Assembly (NCBI GenBank): GCA_902622985.1
Contig: CACNSH010000009.1
Span: 1 to 33,928, forward strand
Origin: an uncultured Pelagibacteraceae bacterium
GTDB lineage: Bacteria > Pseudomonadota > Alphaproteobacteria > Pelagibacterales > AG-422-B15
Direction of reading: 5' to 3'
DNA: 33,928 bases
The notes below the pieces were generated by a model that worked only from the letters and a program-made list of their open reading frames with translations, was not told where the DNA came from and searched no databases. The position numbers and the translations under genes were made by a program. This document shows, in pieces, positions 8,846 through 18,713 of the stretch (position 1 is its first letter; every line of letters starts with the position of its first letter).

Positions 8846-8888
8846 CACCACGATTCGTCTGCTTTTTTTATTGTTTTAGAGAGAATAT

Positions 8889-10604
8889 TTATATGTCACC
8901 ATAAACGTGGGTTTCTTTATCTGCTCCTGGATGAGTAACCGCACCATCCACAGCAGAACCCACTGTTTTACTATATTTCCAAAGAGTACCAGAATTAAAG
9001 TCTGTTTGTCTTCTTTTCCAGTTTTTTTGCCTTTTTTCCAATATTTGAGGCGAAACATTAAGGGATATTAAACCTTTTTCGGCATCGAGTGAAATTTCAT
9101 CTCCATCTTCAATAAGCGCGATCGGCCCACAGACCGCTGCTTCAGGTGAAACGTGACCTACACAAAAACCTCTAGTTGCGCCGCTAAATCGTCCATCTGT
9201 AATTAGAGCTACTTTGTCCCCCATACCTTGGCCATATATAGCTGCAGTAGTTGAGAGCATTTCTCGCATTCCTGGACCCCCTTTCGGACCCTCATAGCGA
9301 ATAACAAACACATCGCCTTCATTGTAGTTTTCATTCTTTACACATTCGAAAGCATCTTCTTCACAATCAAAGCATTTTGCTTTTCCTCTAAATTTTAAAT
9401 TTTCCATACCAGCAACTTTTACAATTGCGCCTTCAGGGGCCAAGTTTCCTTTTAATCCTACAACTCCTCCTGTAGGAGTTAATGGATTATCATATGGTCT
9501 AATAACTTTTTGATCAGCGTTGAATCTTACAGAGTCTAAATTTTCTGCAATAGTTTTACCAGTAACTGTTAAACAATCACCGTGTATAAATCCACCTTCA
9601 AATAAAGTTTTTATTATTATCGGAACCCCTCCTGCCTCATAAACATCTTTAGCGACATATTGGCCACCTGGTTTTAGATCAGCTAAATACGGTGTACGTT
9701 TAAATATCTCAACGACATCGTCTAAATTAAATTTTATACCACACTCATGCGCAATAGCAGGTAGATGAAGTCCAGCATTTGTTGAGCCTCCGGTTGCGGC
9801 TACAATAGTTGCAGCATTTTCAAGGGACTTTCTCGTAACTATATCACGAGGCCTGATGTTGTTTTCAATTAAATTCATTACTTGCTTTCCAGATTCATAT
9901 GCATATTTATCTCTTTCTTCATAAGGTGCTGGAGCTCCTGATGAATAAGGAAGAGCTAAACCAATAGCTTCTGAAACGCAGGCCATTGTATTTGCTGTAA
10001 ATTGTCCTCCGCAAGCTCCTGCACTTGGGCAAGCAACACACTCAAGTTCATGCAATTCCTCCTCAGTGGTATTTCCAGATGAATACTTTCCTACTGCCTC
10101 AAATACATCTACAACTGTTACATCTTTACCTTTATATTTACCTGGCAAAATACTTCCTCCATACATAAATACACTTGGTACATTTAATCTACACATGGCC
10201 ATCATCAAACCCGGCAATGATTTATCGCAACCGGCGAGTCCTACGATTGCATCGTAACAATGTCCTCGAACAGTTAGCTCTGTAGAGTCCGCAATTACCT
10301 CTCGAGAAACTAAAGATGATTTCATGCCTTGGTGACCCATGGCAATTCCATCTGTTACAGTAATTGTGCAAAATTCTCTTGGTGTACCTTCTGCCTCAGT
10401 TACACCTTTTTTTACTGACTGAGCTTGACGCATTAAAGCTATGTTACATGGTGCGGCCTCATTCCATGTAGAAACTACGCCTACAAATGGCTTATTAATG
10501 TCATTTTCGTCCATGCCCATAGCATAATAATATGATCGATGAGGAGCTTTTTCTGGTCCAACTGATACGTGACGACTTGGCAATTTGTTTTTATTAAACT
10601 TCAT
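8889..10604 (-). CDS. ilvD: Dihydroxy-acid dehydratase
   Basis: 571 residues, normal for the enzyme that dehydrates 2,3-dihydroxy-isovalerate and 2,3-dihydroxy-3-methylvalerate to 2-oxo acids in valine, isoleucine and leucine synthesis. It is cytoplasmic and iron-sulfur dependent. Visible signatures are NEAAPCN (Cys53), AGCDKSLPG (Cys126) and CPSAGACGG (Cys198), the three cluster ligands expected of the family, and near the C-terminus [19 protein letters not shown]. The ATG lies 3 bases after the valS stop, so the genes are probably co-transcribed and perhaps translationally coupled. Supply of valine precursor and charging of valine tRNA thus sit side by side. Identification is very secure. 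Confidence 0.97.
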   Translation of the reverse strand: MKFNKNKLPSRHVSVGPEKAPHRSYYYAMGMDENDINKPFVGVVSTWNEAAPCNIALMRQAQSVKKGVTEAEGTPREFCTITVTDGIAMGHQGMKSSLVSREVIADSTELTVRGHCYDAIVGLAGCDKSLPGLMMAMCRLNVPSVFMYGGSILPGKYKGKDVTVVDVFEAVGKYSSGNTTEEELHELECVACPSAGACGGQFTANTMACVSEAIGLALPYSSGAPAPYEERDKYAYESGKQVMNLIENNIRPRDIVTRKSLENAATIVAATGGSTNAGLHLPAIAHECGIKFNLDDVVEIFKRTPYLADLKPGGQYVAKDVYEAGGVPIIIKTLFEGGFIHGDCLTVTGKTIAENLDSVRFNADQKVIRPYDNPLTPTGGVVGLKGNLAPEGAIVKVAGMENLKFRGKAKCFDCEEDAFECVKNENYNEGDVFVIRYEGPKGGPGMREMLSTTAAIYGQGMGDKVALITDGRFSGATRGFCVGHVSPEAAVCGPIALIEDGDEISLDAEKGLISLNVSPQILEKRQKNWKRRQTDFNSGTLWKYSKTVGSAVDGAVTHPGADKETHVYGDI

Positions 10605-10607
10605 TGT

Positions 10608-13247
10608 TTACTCAAAATTTTGAATAGTTTTTGTTATTTTATCTTTAGACAATTGGTACTCTTTTTCTCTTTCTTTTTGTTCTAAGATTATTTCCTCTGG
10701 CGCATTATTTATAAAATTTTTGTCATTTAACTTGCTGTGTATTTTAGTTAATTCTAGTTCAGTTTTTTTCAGATTTTTTTCTAGTCTTCTTTTTTCTTCT
10801 TCGAAATCAATAATACCCTTAAGTGATAAATATATCAAACCATCATTAAATATGACCTGAACCATGCCCTCATCTTTAGAAAATTCTTTTTTTTCAAATG
10901 AGATAGATCGTGTAAGTGAAATAATTATTTCTTTGTTTTTTTCAATTATTTCCTCTAAATCAGAACTAACACTTGTATAGCTTATTTTAACTTTGGACTT
11001 AACGGGCACATTTAGCTCAGCCCTTGTAGACCTAATTGAAGATATCAAATTAATAAATAAATTTACTTTCTCACTATTTATAGTATCAAAATCTAATTTT
11101 TGCGGCCACTGAGATCGGCTAATTCTCTGAGACCCTTTTTCTAAGATATTTGCTGCTTGATCCCAAACATGCTCTGTAAAAAAAGGCATAATTGGGTGCA
11201 GCATAACTAAAATTTTTGAAAGCACGAGTGAGGTAATTTGTTTGGTCTCATTGATTATTATTTCATCATTTGAAGAATATATAATTTTTGTAATTTCGAG
11301 ATACCAATCACAAAATATACTCCATGTGAACTTATAAAGAGCATTTGCAGCTTCATTAAACTTATAGTGTTTAATTGATTGTTCTGTTTGTTTTCTGCAA
11401 ATTTCAAGTTCATTTAAAATCCACAAATTAAATATATTTTGGGTGTTTTTGGTTTCAAAGTCTACGTAAAGACATTCATTCATTTCACATAACTTTACAG
11501 CATTCCAAATCTTAGTGATAAAATTTCTGTAGCCTTCAACTCTCTGCTTTGAAAGTTTTATGTCTCTACCTTGAGCGGCCATTGAACAAAGTGTCATTCT
11601 TAAAGAGTCTGCACCAAACTCATCCATCAATATCAAAGGATCTATTACATTTCCTTTTGACTTAGACATTTTCTGCCCTTTTTCATCTCTGACTAAAGCA
11701 TGAACATACACTTCACTAAATGGGACTTTATTTGTAAAATATAAGCCCATCATCATCATGCGAGCGACCCAAAAAAATATAATATCGAAACCGGTTACTA
11801 AAGTTGATGTGGGATAAAATTTTTCAAGCTCTGGTGTTTCATCAGGCCATCCTAGAGTAGAAAAAGGCCATAAAGCTGAAGAAAACCATGTATCAAGAAC
11901 ATCCTCATCTTGAACAAGTTTTACATCTTTTTTGTACCTTTCCCTGGCTATCTTGTGAGCATCATCAGAATTTTCGGCAACAAAAATTTCTCCATCTGGA
12001 CCATACCAAGCCGGTATTTGGTGACCCCATATTAATTGTCTTGAAATACACCAAGGTTGAATATTTTCCATCCAATCAAAATACGTTTTCTCCCAATTTT
12101 GAGGCACAAATATTGTTTCTTTTGTTTTTACCTTATCGATTGCATTTAAAGACAATTTTTTTGCATTTACAAACCATTGATCTGTAAGCCATGGCTCCAC
12201 CACTTCACCCGATCTATCTCCATATGGCACAGTATGAATATTCTCCTCAACTTTATTTAGTGCTCCAATAGATTCTAATTCATTAACGATTTTCTCCCTT
12301 GCTTTAAAGCGATCAAGGTTTTGATATTCAATTGGGCAGTTTTCATTAAGCTCAGCATTCTCATTAAAAATATTTATTACTTCAAGATTATGTCTCTTTC
12401 CAATTTCATAATCATTAAAATCATGAGCTGGAGTTATTTTAACAGCACCTGAGCCTTGATCCACTTTTACATACTCATCAGCAATGATAATAATTTTTTT
12501 ATTAATGATAGGAATATATGCACACTTACCAATAAAATCTTTAAACCTTTCATCTTCGGGGTGAACAGCAATTGCCGTATCTCCAAGCATTGTCTCGGGT
12601 CGAGTTGTTGCAATTGTAATTACCTTATCTTCATTTTCTAAATTGTAGTCTATATACCAGAGTGAACCTTTTACTTCTTTTTGGATCACTTCTAAATCTG
12701 AAATAGTAGTTTTTAATTTAGGATCCCAGTTACTCAGTCTTTTATCTTTATAAATAAGTTTATCATTATATAACTTGACGAATACAAATCTTACTGCTTT
12801 TGACAAACCTTCATCAAGAGTAAACCTTTCCCTAGACCAATCACATGAACAACCTAATCTTTTTAATTGATTAATAATTTCATTTCCAGATTGATTTTTC
12901 CATGCCCATACATGTTCTATAAACTGTTCACGAGATAAATCTTTTTTATTTATTTCTCTTTTTTTTAGTTCCCTTTCAACAACCATTTCTGTCGCTATGC
13001 CGGCATGGTCTGTACCAGGCTGCCACAAAACACTTTTGCCCTGCATTCTATAAAACCTTACCAAGATATCCTGGAGAGTATTATTTAGAGCATGGCCCAT
13101 ATGTAGGGTTCCTGTAACATTTGGAGGAGGGATCACTATGCAGTAAGCGTCACTTGAAGACTTTATAGGTTTAAAATCTCCTTCATTTTCCCATGTTTTA
13201 TAAATTTTATCTTCGACAAGACTGGGTTGATAATATTTTTCCAACAT
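10608..13247 (-). CDS. valS: Valyl-tRNA synthetase
   Basis: 879 residues, typical of bacterial ValS, the class I enzyme that charges tRNA-Val with valine and edits threonine. The HIGH-type signature HMGH is at residues 49-52 within PPPNVTGTLHMGHALN. The KMSKS loop (QKMSKSKGNVIDP) is near residue 525. The editing domain lies between them, and the last 65 or so residues form the Lys/Glu-rich coiled coil usual in ValS. The ATG overlaps the stop codon of the upstream popZ-like gene by one base (TAATG), implying translational coupling. The pairing with a PopZ/DUF2497 gene and pcm is characteristic of alphaproteobacteria. Confidence 0.98.
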   Translation of the reverse strand: MLEKYYQPSLVEDKIYKTWENEGDFKPIKSSSDAYCIVIPPPNVTGTLHMGHALNNTLQDILVRFYRMQGKSVLWQPGTDHAGIATEMVVERELKKREINKKDLSREQFIEHVWAWKNQSGNEIINQLKRLGCSCDWSRERFTLDEGLSKAVRFVFVKLYNDKLIYKDKRLSNWDPKLKTTISDLEVIQKEVKGSLWYIDYNLENEDKVITIATTRPETMLGDTAIAVHPEDERFKDFIGKCAYIPIINKKIIIIADEYVKVDQGSGAVKITPAHDFNDYEIGKRHNLEVINIFNENAELNENCPIEYQNLDRFKAREKIVNELESIGALNKVEENIHTVPYGDRSGEVVEPWLTDQWFVNAKKLSLNAIDKVKTKETIFVPQNWEKTYFDWMENIQPWCISRQLIWGHQIPAWYGPDGEIFVAENSDDAHKIARERYKKDVKLVQDEDVLDTWFSSALWPFSTLGWPDETPELEKFYPTSTLVTGFDIIFFWVARMMMMGLYFTNKVPFSEVYVHALVRDEKGQKMSKSKGNVIDPLILMDEFGADSLRMTLCSMAAQGRDIKLSKQRVEGYRNFITKIWNAVKLCEMNECLYVDFETKNTQNIFNLWILNELEICRKQTEQSIKHYKFNEAANALYKFTWSIFCDWYLEITKIIYSSNDEIIINETKQITSLVLSKILVMLHPIMPFFTEHVWDQAANILEKGSQRISRSQWPQKLDFDTINSEKVNLFINLISSIRSTRAELNVPVKSKVKISYTSVSSDLEEIIEKNKEIIISLTRSISFEKKEFSKDEGMVQVIFNDGLIYLSLKGIIDFEEEKRRLEKNLKKTELELTKIHSKLNDKNFINNAPEEIILEQKEREKEYQLSKDKITKTIQNFE

Positions 13248-13654
13248 TAGTTTTTTTTGTTTTCTGTACTAATGATGATTTTTGATGAATTTAATCTCTC
13301 TTGTATAATTTTTGTAAGCTCTTCATTAATGATTTGATCTAATTTTGACTGCGGCAATGAAGCTACTGCATCTCGCACCGCTCGTTTAATTTGTTCCTCA
13401 TTTACTGTATCTGCAATACTAATATCTAATTTGGCTCTATCCTCTTCAATATTTTTTATTTTCTTATCATTAATTGGATTAGATAATTCTAGTATATCTA
13501 TCTTCTGATCTTCTTTTTTTACCTCTTCATCAATTGGATTTGTGAGCTCAATTACATCTTTAGGCAGTCCTTCATCTTGACGAACAGATTTTTCGGACAT
13601 CATATTCTTGATAGCATCTAGTATCTCTTCTGTATTTGGACTGTTTTTATTCAT
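13247..13654 (-). CDS. PopZ/DUF2497-like polar organising protein
   Basis: 135 residues, short and highly charged. The start carries the conserved DUF2497 element (EEILDAIKNMMSEKS, around residues 9-23), then a low-complexity acidic middle, then a C-terminal helical region (AVASLPQSKLDQIINEELTK and following) resembling the family's self-association segment. In Caulobacter, PopZ forms a polar matrix that tethers the chromosome origin. Whether this short homologue does so is inference. Two near-copies of an ELxNPI motif (IELTNPIDEE and LELSNPINDK) occur in the acidic middle. Its stop overlaps the valS start, and it follows pcm by 26 bases. Synteny with valS adds support to a sequence match that is weak on its own. 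Confidence 0.65.
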   Translation of the reverse strand: MNKNSPNTEEILDAIKNMMSEKSVRQDEGLPKDVIELTNPIDEEVKKEDQKIDILELSNPINDKKIKNIEEDRAKLDISIADTVNEEQIKRAVRDAVASLPQSKLDQIINEELTKIIQERLNSSKIIISTENKKN

Positions 13655-13680
13655 TTTATTACTTTTATAGCCATAAGTAG

Positions 13681-14331
13681 TTAGAAACTAAAGCTATTTT
13701 TTTTAATGAACATGCTTAAGACTGGTAATGTGCAATTAAATAACTTTTGTTCACTAATTGAACGCCCGTTCTTTTTGAATAATTTGGCCGAACAGATTTC
13801 TCCTTCTTGAACAATAGCAAAAAGCCTTCCTCCTTCGTCTAATTGATCAATTATATTTAGTGGGATTTCTTGAATAGCGCCCTCAATTATAATTGCATTA
13901 AAAGGTGATTGTTCATTATATCCTTTCACAATTTCATTTTTAATAAAGACTACATTATTTATATTATTTTTTTTTATTGCATTTTCGGAATTATTTAGAA
14001 GTTGCTCATTTTCTTCAACAACGATAACTGTTTCCGCTTGATGCGATAAAATTGCACTTAGATAACCAGTAGTTGCTCCTAGTATCAAAACATTCTCGTT
14101 AGCTTTCAAGTTTATACTTAAAGCTATTTGAGCGATTAGGCTTGGCTTCAAAATTGTTCTTTTATCCTGTAATGTGATATTTTTTTCAACATATGACATT
14201 TCTTTCATGGCCTCGGGCATGAAGTCATTTCTATCAAGTGAATAGAAAACGGAGAGTAGTTCCCCACTCATACCGTTAATTGGCTTTATTTGCCCTTCAA
14301 TCATATTTTTATTGAGTGTTGCTTCTGCCAT
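13681..14331 (-). CDS. pcm: Protein-L-isoaspartate O-methyltransferase family protein
   Basis: 216 residues, the normal length for alphaproteobacterial PIMT, an S-adenosylmethionine-dependent enzyme that starts repair of isoaspartyl damage in ageing proteins. The family opening MIEGQIKPINGMS is at residues 9-21, and the SAM-binding strand-loop reads VLILGATTGYLSAIL around residues 77-91, followed by the acidic VIVVEEN. The loop has GATTGY where PIMT usually has a glycine-richer GTGSGY-type sequence, so activity may be altered. The chosen ATG keeps the usual N-terminal extension before the GQI motif; no good ribosome site is seen. It heads the pcm-popZ-valS-ilvD run. Confidence 0.8.
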   Translation of the reverse strand: MAEATLNKNMIEGQIKPINGMSGELLSVFYSLDRNDFMPEAMKEMSYVEKNITLQDKRTILKPSLIAQIALSINLKANENVLILGATTGYLSAILSHQAETVIVVEENEQLLNNSENAIKKNNINNVVFIKNEIVKGYNEQSPFNAIIIEGAIQEIPLNIIDQLDEGGRLFAIVQEGEICSAKLFKKNGRSISEQKLFNCTLPVLSMFIKKNSFSF

Positions 14332-14425
14332 AATTTTATTGATACGTTTTTATAGTATATGATTACTTACTTTTCAAAAGTATTCACGTTTTGTGATTAT
14401 TAATGATATATAAAACTTATATTTG

Positions 14426-14499
14426 GGCCACGTGGCGGAATGGTTACGCAGAGGACTGCAAATCCTTGTATACCGGTTCGATTCCGGTCGTGGCCTCCA
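14426..14499 (+). tRNA. tRNA-Cys (anticodon GCA)
   Basis: A 74-base cloverleaf with acceptor stem GGCCACG/CGTGGCC, anticodon loop CTGCAAA with GCA, T-arm CCGGTTCGATTCCGG, discriminator T (a known Cys identity base) and an encoded CCA. The next gene, read from the other strand, ends only six bases beyond. Confidence 0.96.
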
Positions 14500-14505
14500 T
14501 TCATA

Positions 14506-15531
14506 CTATGTTAAATGCTTTCTCAAAGAGGCAATAATTTTTTCCGCTTGATCATCCCTTATCCAAGAGTGAAAACTTTTAATCATAGAGGGCGAAAAAT
14601 TGGGCAATAATTGATTCAGTTTACTTTTCATTGATCTTATGGATCCCCTTTTTGGGTTAGTAGCAAGATAAGCTATGTAAGATTGAGGATATTCTGGCTG
14701 TAATCGTATGAGTTTTTCAGAATATTTCTGCGCATCTTTTATGTTTTCATCAATAAAATTAAATCTCCAAAGTTCAAAATACGTTCTCCATTGCCCGTAT
14801 ATATCTTCATATAGTTCAAGTGCCTTATGCATTTCTAAATAAGCTCTTTTTCTTTCGTCAATCTGAAATAATGAAGATCCAAATAATCGTCTTCCATGCG
14901 CAAATTTTTTATTTAACTTAATTGAATTATAGGAATGATTTAGCGCTAGATCAAAGTTACCTCCGTAATAATAGGAAAGTCCAAATGCAAATTGGCATAA
15001 AAAATTATTTTCATTTAATGAAACTGAACTTCTTGCTAAGTTTAATAAGGTTTTTCTAACTTTATTTGGATCTCTTACATTGAACATCCAGAGCTTATCA
15101 GCATAAGACATTGCAATTTTTGAAATTGTGATTGCTAGATCCTCTTTTGGAATTGAGTTGCTAAGTTTTTCATAAGAATTTTTTGAAAGCAAAAACCTTA
15201 TTGTCCTTTTATCTTTTTGATTTTTTGACTTTCTTATTACTCCATTTTCTTCAAGATACTTTAATCTCCTCCAAAGAGTTCTCTCCGGTGATTGAGTAAA
15301 ATATTGAATGTCATAAAATGAAAGGCCTTTAAAAAAATTAACATATAGTCTGAACACGATTTCTAAATCTAGCAAGCTTGTTAAGGCCAATGATTTGAGC
15401 ACTTTAAATAAGCCACCATATAAAAAGCTAAATACAGCCTCGTCTAGCAAGTTGACATTTTTGGATACTTGATCACTTCTTCCAAATCCAAACTCATAAA
15501 TATTGTCTTTTTGTACTGTCATTGAGATCAT
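14506..15531 (-). CDS. Winged-helix DNA-binding protein with C-terminal TPR region
   Basis: 341 residues. Residues about 45-120 look like a winged helix: a helix-turn-helix (FYDIQYFTQSPERTLWRRLK), a dimer-type helix (YLEENGVIRKS) and a wing (KDKRTIRFLLSK). Residues about 165-300 resemble TPR helices (NNFLCQFAFGLSYYYGGNFD, then KFAHGRRLFGSSLFQIDERK). The C-terminal end (LLPNFSPSMIKSFHSW, then KIIASLRKHL) recalls the tail of TPR regions attached to alphaproteobacterial transcription regulators and cyclases. There is no membrane segment, so a cytoplasmic regulator is likely. It stands alone between tRNA-Cys and tRNA-Asn on the opposite strand, and no target is evident. The start could also be the fourth codon, also ATG. 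Confidence 0.6.
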   Translation of the reverse strand: MISMTVQKDNIYEFGFGRSDQVSKNVNLLDEAVFSFLYGGLFKVLKSLALTSLLDLEIVFRLYVNFFKGLSFYDIQYFTQSPERTLWRRLKYLEENGVIRKSKNQKDKRTIRFLLSKNSYEKLSNSIPKEDLAITISKIAMSYADKLWMFNVRDPNKVRKTLLNLARSSVSLNENNFLCQFAFGLSYYYGGNFDLALNHSYNSIKLNKKFAHGRRLFGSSLFQIDERKRAYLEMHKALELYEDIYGQWRTYFELWRFNFIDENIKDAQKYSEKLIRLQPEYPQSYIAYLATNPKRGSIRSMKSKLNQLLPNFSPSMIKSFHSWIRDDQAEKIIASLRKHLT

Positions 15532-15597
15532 TTATATCTTTCTTATCAAAGTAAAACTAGATATAAACTTTATCTTTTGTTATAAGAAATTACATAA

Positions 15598-15673
15598 TCC
15601 CCGGTAGCTCAGTTGGTAGAGCAAGCGGCTGTTAACCGCTTTGTCACTGGTTCGAGTCCAGTCCGGGGAGCCA
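15598..15673 (+). tRNA. tRNA-Asn (anticodon GTT)
   Basis: A 76-base cloverleaf: acceptor TCCCCGG/CCGGGGA, D-arm AGCTCAGTTGGTAGAGC, anticodon loop CTGTTAA with GTT, T-arm CTGGTTCGAGTCCAG, discriminator G and an encoded CCA. It converges with aapP, whose stop codon begins three bases past the CCA end. Confidence 0.97.
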
Positions 15674-15690
15674 AATTATAGAATTTGGCT
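15669..15690. terminator. Perfect 9-bp hairpin between convergent tRNA-Asn and aapP
   Basis: AGCCAAATT (15669-15677), loop ATAG, AATTTGGCT (15682-15690) form a perfect inverted repeat. The left arm includes the tRNA discriminator and CCA; the right arm lies in the last codons and stop of aapP. It could be a compact bidirectional terminator or 3' end structure, though T-tracts are weak (TAAAAATGTTTTT follows on the plus strand). Confidence 0.4.
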
Positions 15691-16410
15691 TAAAAATGTT
15701 TTTGTTCGCTCACTTTCGGGGTTATCAAAAAAGTCTTTTGGATTTTTTGCTTCTACGATTTGTCCCTCATCCATGAAAATTATGCTATCAGCAACCTCTT
15801 TGGCAAATCCCATTTCGTGGGTAACAACAATCATTGTCATACCGCCTTGAGCAAGGCCAACCATCACATCTAACACTTCCTTAATCATCTCAGGATCAAG
15901 AGCTGAAGTGGGTTCATCAAAAAGCATAATTCTCGGCTCCATACAAAGTGCTCTTGCTATTGCCGCTCTTTGCTGTTGGCCACCAGATAACTGAGCAGGA
16001 TATTTGTGTGCCTGATCATCTATTTGAACTCTTTTTAAATATTCCATAGCTTTTTGTTTTGCTTCAGCTTTTGGTAGTTTGCGAACCCATATAGGAGCAA
16101 GCGAACAATTATCTAATATAGACAAATGAGGGAATAAATTAAATTGTTGAAATACCATTCCAACTTCTCCACGAATTCTTTCAATACTTCTGCTGTCATT
16201 AGTAAGTTCTGTGCCTTCTACAATAATATTGCCTCTTTGGTGCTCTTCTAATCTATTGATGCATCTGATAAGTGTTGATTTGCCAGATCCAGATGGACCA
16301 CAAATAACAATCTTTTCCCCTTTGTTAATTTCAAGATTAATATCATTTAAAACATGAAGTTCACCAAACCACTTATGAACATTTTTCATTTCTATCATTA
16401 ATTCAGACAT
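15676..16410 (-). CDS. aapP: General L-amino-acid ABC transporter, ATP-binding subunit
   Basis: 244 residues, the usual size of polar-amino-acid importer ATPases. The Walker A motif GPSGSGKS is at residues 38-45, the signature [15 protein letters not shown] in the middle, and the Walker B with D-loop [14 protein letters not shown] follows; the switch histidine is in VVTHEMGFA. It powers uptake of a broad range of L-amino acids in the AapJQMP (BztABCD) system at the inner membrane. It starts one base after the aapM stop and is the last gene of the operon. Subfamily assignment rests on the large paired permeases upstream. Confidence 0.95.
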   Translation of the reverse strand: MSELMIEMKNVHKWFGELHVLNDINLEINKGEKIVICGPSGSGKSTLIRCINRLEEHQRGNIIVEGTELTNDSRSIERIRGEVGMVFQQFNLFPHLSILDNCSLAPIWVRKLPKAEAKQKAMEYLKRVQIDDQAHKYPAQLSGGQQQRAAIARALCMEPRIMLFDEPTSALDPEMIKEVLDVMVGLAQGGMTMIVVTHEMGFAKEVADSIIFMDEGQIVEAKNPKDFFDNPESERTKTFLSQIL

Positions 16411-16411
16411 A

Positions 16412-17494
16412 TTATCTCCCTGTATCTAATTTCTTTTCTAACCTTTGACTGTACCAACTCATACCGTAACAAAAAACCCAAAAAACTGCAGCAGCAAATA
16501 CATAACCTTCATGTGAGAATCCTAGCCAATCTGGGTTTGTTCCAACAAATTGAATGATACCAAGAAAATCAAATAAACCTATAACTAAAACAAGTGTTGT
16601 ATCCTTAAATATTGCTATAAAACTTCCTATAATTGCGGGAATTACCATTTTGAGTGATTGAGGTAAAATGACTAATGCCATCATTCTCCAATACGTTAAT
16701 CCTACTGCTTGCGATGCTTCGTACTGGCCCTTTGGCATTGCCTGCAAGCCGCCTCGGACAACTTCTGCTAAATATGCAGCTGAAAAAAACATAACTCCAA
16801 TCAATGCTCGAATTAATTTATCAAAGTTGACCCCCTCGGGCATGAACAGTGGAAACATATTTGAGGCCATAAATAAAACTGTTATAAGCGGAACACCTCT
16901 CCAAATTTCAATGAAGATTGTACATAAAATTGAAACTACTGGCAGCTTAGACCTTCTGCCTAGAGCAAGCATTACTCCAATTGGAAGAGATAATACAATT
17001 CCAACTCCCGCTATGACTAGTGTTAAAAACAAACCACCCCACAAACGAGTTTCAACGGCTTCAAGGCCAAGACCGCCTGACAACATAACCACACAAATGA
17101 TTGGGAAAATTATAAGCAGAAAAGCGCCAACCCATCCTTTGTGCTTTAGATTAGGAATAAGAAGATATACACCTGATATAAATAGAATAAGATAGACAAA
17201 ATTTATTCTCCATAATTCTTCAGTTGGGTATAGTCCATAAAATATAAGTTTGATATTTTGTTGAATAAATATCCAGCATGCTCCTTCATTTGTGCAGTCA
17301 TCTCGGGTTGAGCCGACAAAATTTGCATCTAAAAATATCCAGTTCACTAGTGGAGGGATTAGAATGTAAAGGAGGTATAAGCCAAAAATTGTAAGCAAAG
17401 AATTATACCAATTAGAAAAAAGATTTTTTCTAAGCCATCCCATTACTCCTAACTCGATAACTGGAGGCCCGATCTCTTTGTTGGCAGCGCTCAT
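16412..17494 (-). CDS. aapM: General L-amino-acid ABC transporter, permease AapM
   Basis: 360 residues, long for an amino-acid permease but normal for AapM/BztC, which carry an N-terminal extension with extra membrane helices. The C-terminal half has the permease core, including the ATPase-docking loop [20 protein letters not shown]. About eight hydrophobic segments are visible. The cytoplasmic start and helix 1 ([20 protein letters not shown]) are followed by a Cys-containing periplasmic loop. The start codon directly abuts the aapQ stop with no spacer, indicating coupled synthesis of the two permeases, which form a heterodimer. Confidence 0.95.
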   Translation of the reverse strand: MSAANKEIGPPVIELGVMGWLRKNLFSNWYNSLLTIFGLYLLYILIPPLVNWIFLDANFVGSTRDDCTNEGACWIFIQQNIKLIFYGLYPTEELWRINFVYLILFISGVYLLIPNLKHKGWVGAFLLIIFPIICVVMLSGGLGLEAVETRLWGGLFLTLVIAGVGIVLSLPIGVMLALGRRSKLPVVSILCTIFIEIWRGVPLITVLFMASNMFPLFMPEGVNFDKLIRALIGVMFFSAAYLAEVVRGGLQAMPKGQYEASQAVGLTYWRMMALVILPQSLKMVIPAIIGSFIAIFKDTTLVLVIGLFDFLGIIQFVGTNPDWLGFSHEGYVFAAAVFWVFCYGMSWYSQRLEKKLDTGR

Positions 17495-18673
17495 TTATCT
17501 TTCACCATCAACTTTCATAAATCTGTTAAATAAATTCATAATTAAAGATGTGAATAGGCTTAAAAATAGATATACACCCATCACCATTCCAATAATTTCA
17601 ATTGCTTGACCAGTTTGCATCAATGCCGTTCCAGCAAATACCAAAACGAGATCAGGATATGCAATAGCAGCTGCCAAGGAAGAGTTTTTAGTTAAGTTTA
17701 AATATTGATTAGTTAATGGCGGCACAATAACTCGCAATGCCTGAGGAATTATAATTAGACGAAGTATTAGATTTTGTTTTAGACCTACAGATTTTGCAGC
17801 TTCTGTTTGACCTTTCGATACCGCCATGATGCCACCTCGAACTACTTCTGCAATAAATGATGCTGTGTACATGGCTAGCGCAAAAGTTAGAGCAACTAAT
17901 TCAGGTATTAATTTTACGCCACCTTTAAAATTAAAACCTTTTAATTCCGGGTATTCAAAAGAAACTGGAAAACCAGTTGCGGCTAAACTAATAGAGAATG
18001 TACCTAAAATTAATGCAGTTGATACATAGAAGGCAGGGAATCTCTCTCCAGTTCTATTTTGTCTACGTTTTGCCCAAATGAATATTCCAATTGAGATTAT
18101 TATTGTTAGCCAAAGCAAGTAAAATATTATTGAAGATCCCTCACCGAATACTGTGTCAGGTATAAATAAACCTCTGTTATTTAGAAAAAATGAATCGTAA
18201 AGCTCTAAACTTTGCTTAGGTTTTGGAAGTGCTCTTAAAACAGCAAAGTACCAAAAAAATATTTGAAGAAGTAATGGGATATTTCTAAGAATCTCAACAT
18301 AAGCCTCTGCAATTTTTGCAATCAACCAATTAGATGACAGACGCATAATGCCTACAGTAAATCCAATTATTGTTGCAAACAGAATACCTACTCCAGCAAC
18401 CAGTAAGGTATTTAACAAACCAACAATAAAAGAGTCAAAATAAGTAGATGTTGGAGAATACTCTATAAGAGTCATACCTATATCAAATTGAGACTCAACT
18501 CCTAAAAAGTGAAAACCGCTTGCTAAGCCCCGTTCCAGCATATTGCGAGCTGTGTTAGTAACAATGTAGTAAATACCAAGAGCTACTAACCCTAATGTGA
18601 TAAGCTGATAGAAGACTCCTTGAACACTTCTATTAAAAAGAAAACTTCCGATTTTTGATTTATCCGTCTCCAT
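17495..18673 (-). CDS. aapQ: General L-amino-acid ABC transporter, permease AapQ
   Basis: 392 residues, matching AapQ/BztB. There are about eight membrane segments, starting with GVFYQLITLGLVALGIYYIV near residue 20. The conserved permease loop EAAKSVGLKQNLILRLIIIP is near residue 290, followed by PPLTNQYLNLTKNSSLAAAI, typical of the family. It pairs with AapM, whose start abuts this stop. It lies 102 bases below aapJ, across a strong hairpin, so it is likely translated from read-through transcript in lower amounts than the binding protein. Confidence 0.95.
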   Translation of the reverse strand: METDKSKIGSFLFNRSVQGVFYQLITLGLVALGIYYIVTNTARNMLERGLASGFHFLGVESQFDIGMTLIEYSPTSTYFDSFIVGLLNTLLVAGVGILFATIIGFTVGIMRLSSNWLIAKIAEAYVEILRNIPLLLQIFFWYFAVLRALPKPKQSLELYDSFFLNNRGLFIPDTVFGEGSSIIFYLLWLTIIISIGIFIWAKRRQNRTGERFPAFYVSTALILGTFSISLAATGFPVSFEYPELKGFNFKGGVKLIPELVALTFALAMYTASFIAEVVRGGIMAVSKGQTEAAKSVGLKQNLILRLIIIPQALRVIVPPLTNQYLNLTKNSSLAAAIAYPDLVLVFAGTALMQTGQAIEIIGMVMGVYLFLSLFTSLIMNLFNRFMKVDGER

Positions 18674-18713
18674 AACAGCTAAAAACTATATATTGATTTG
18701 AATTATTTACACA

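Noticed and set aside
14340-14425. Possible promoter for tRNA-Cys (TTGTGA and TATAAA-like boxes)
   Set aside because: The spacing (12 bases) is wrong for a sigma-70 promoter, and in such AT-rich sequence these matches are expected by chance.
16668-17195. A 175-codon plus-strand open frame
   Set aside because: It is fully antisense to aapM, whose permease motifs are clear, and it shows no recognisable protein.
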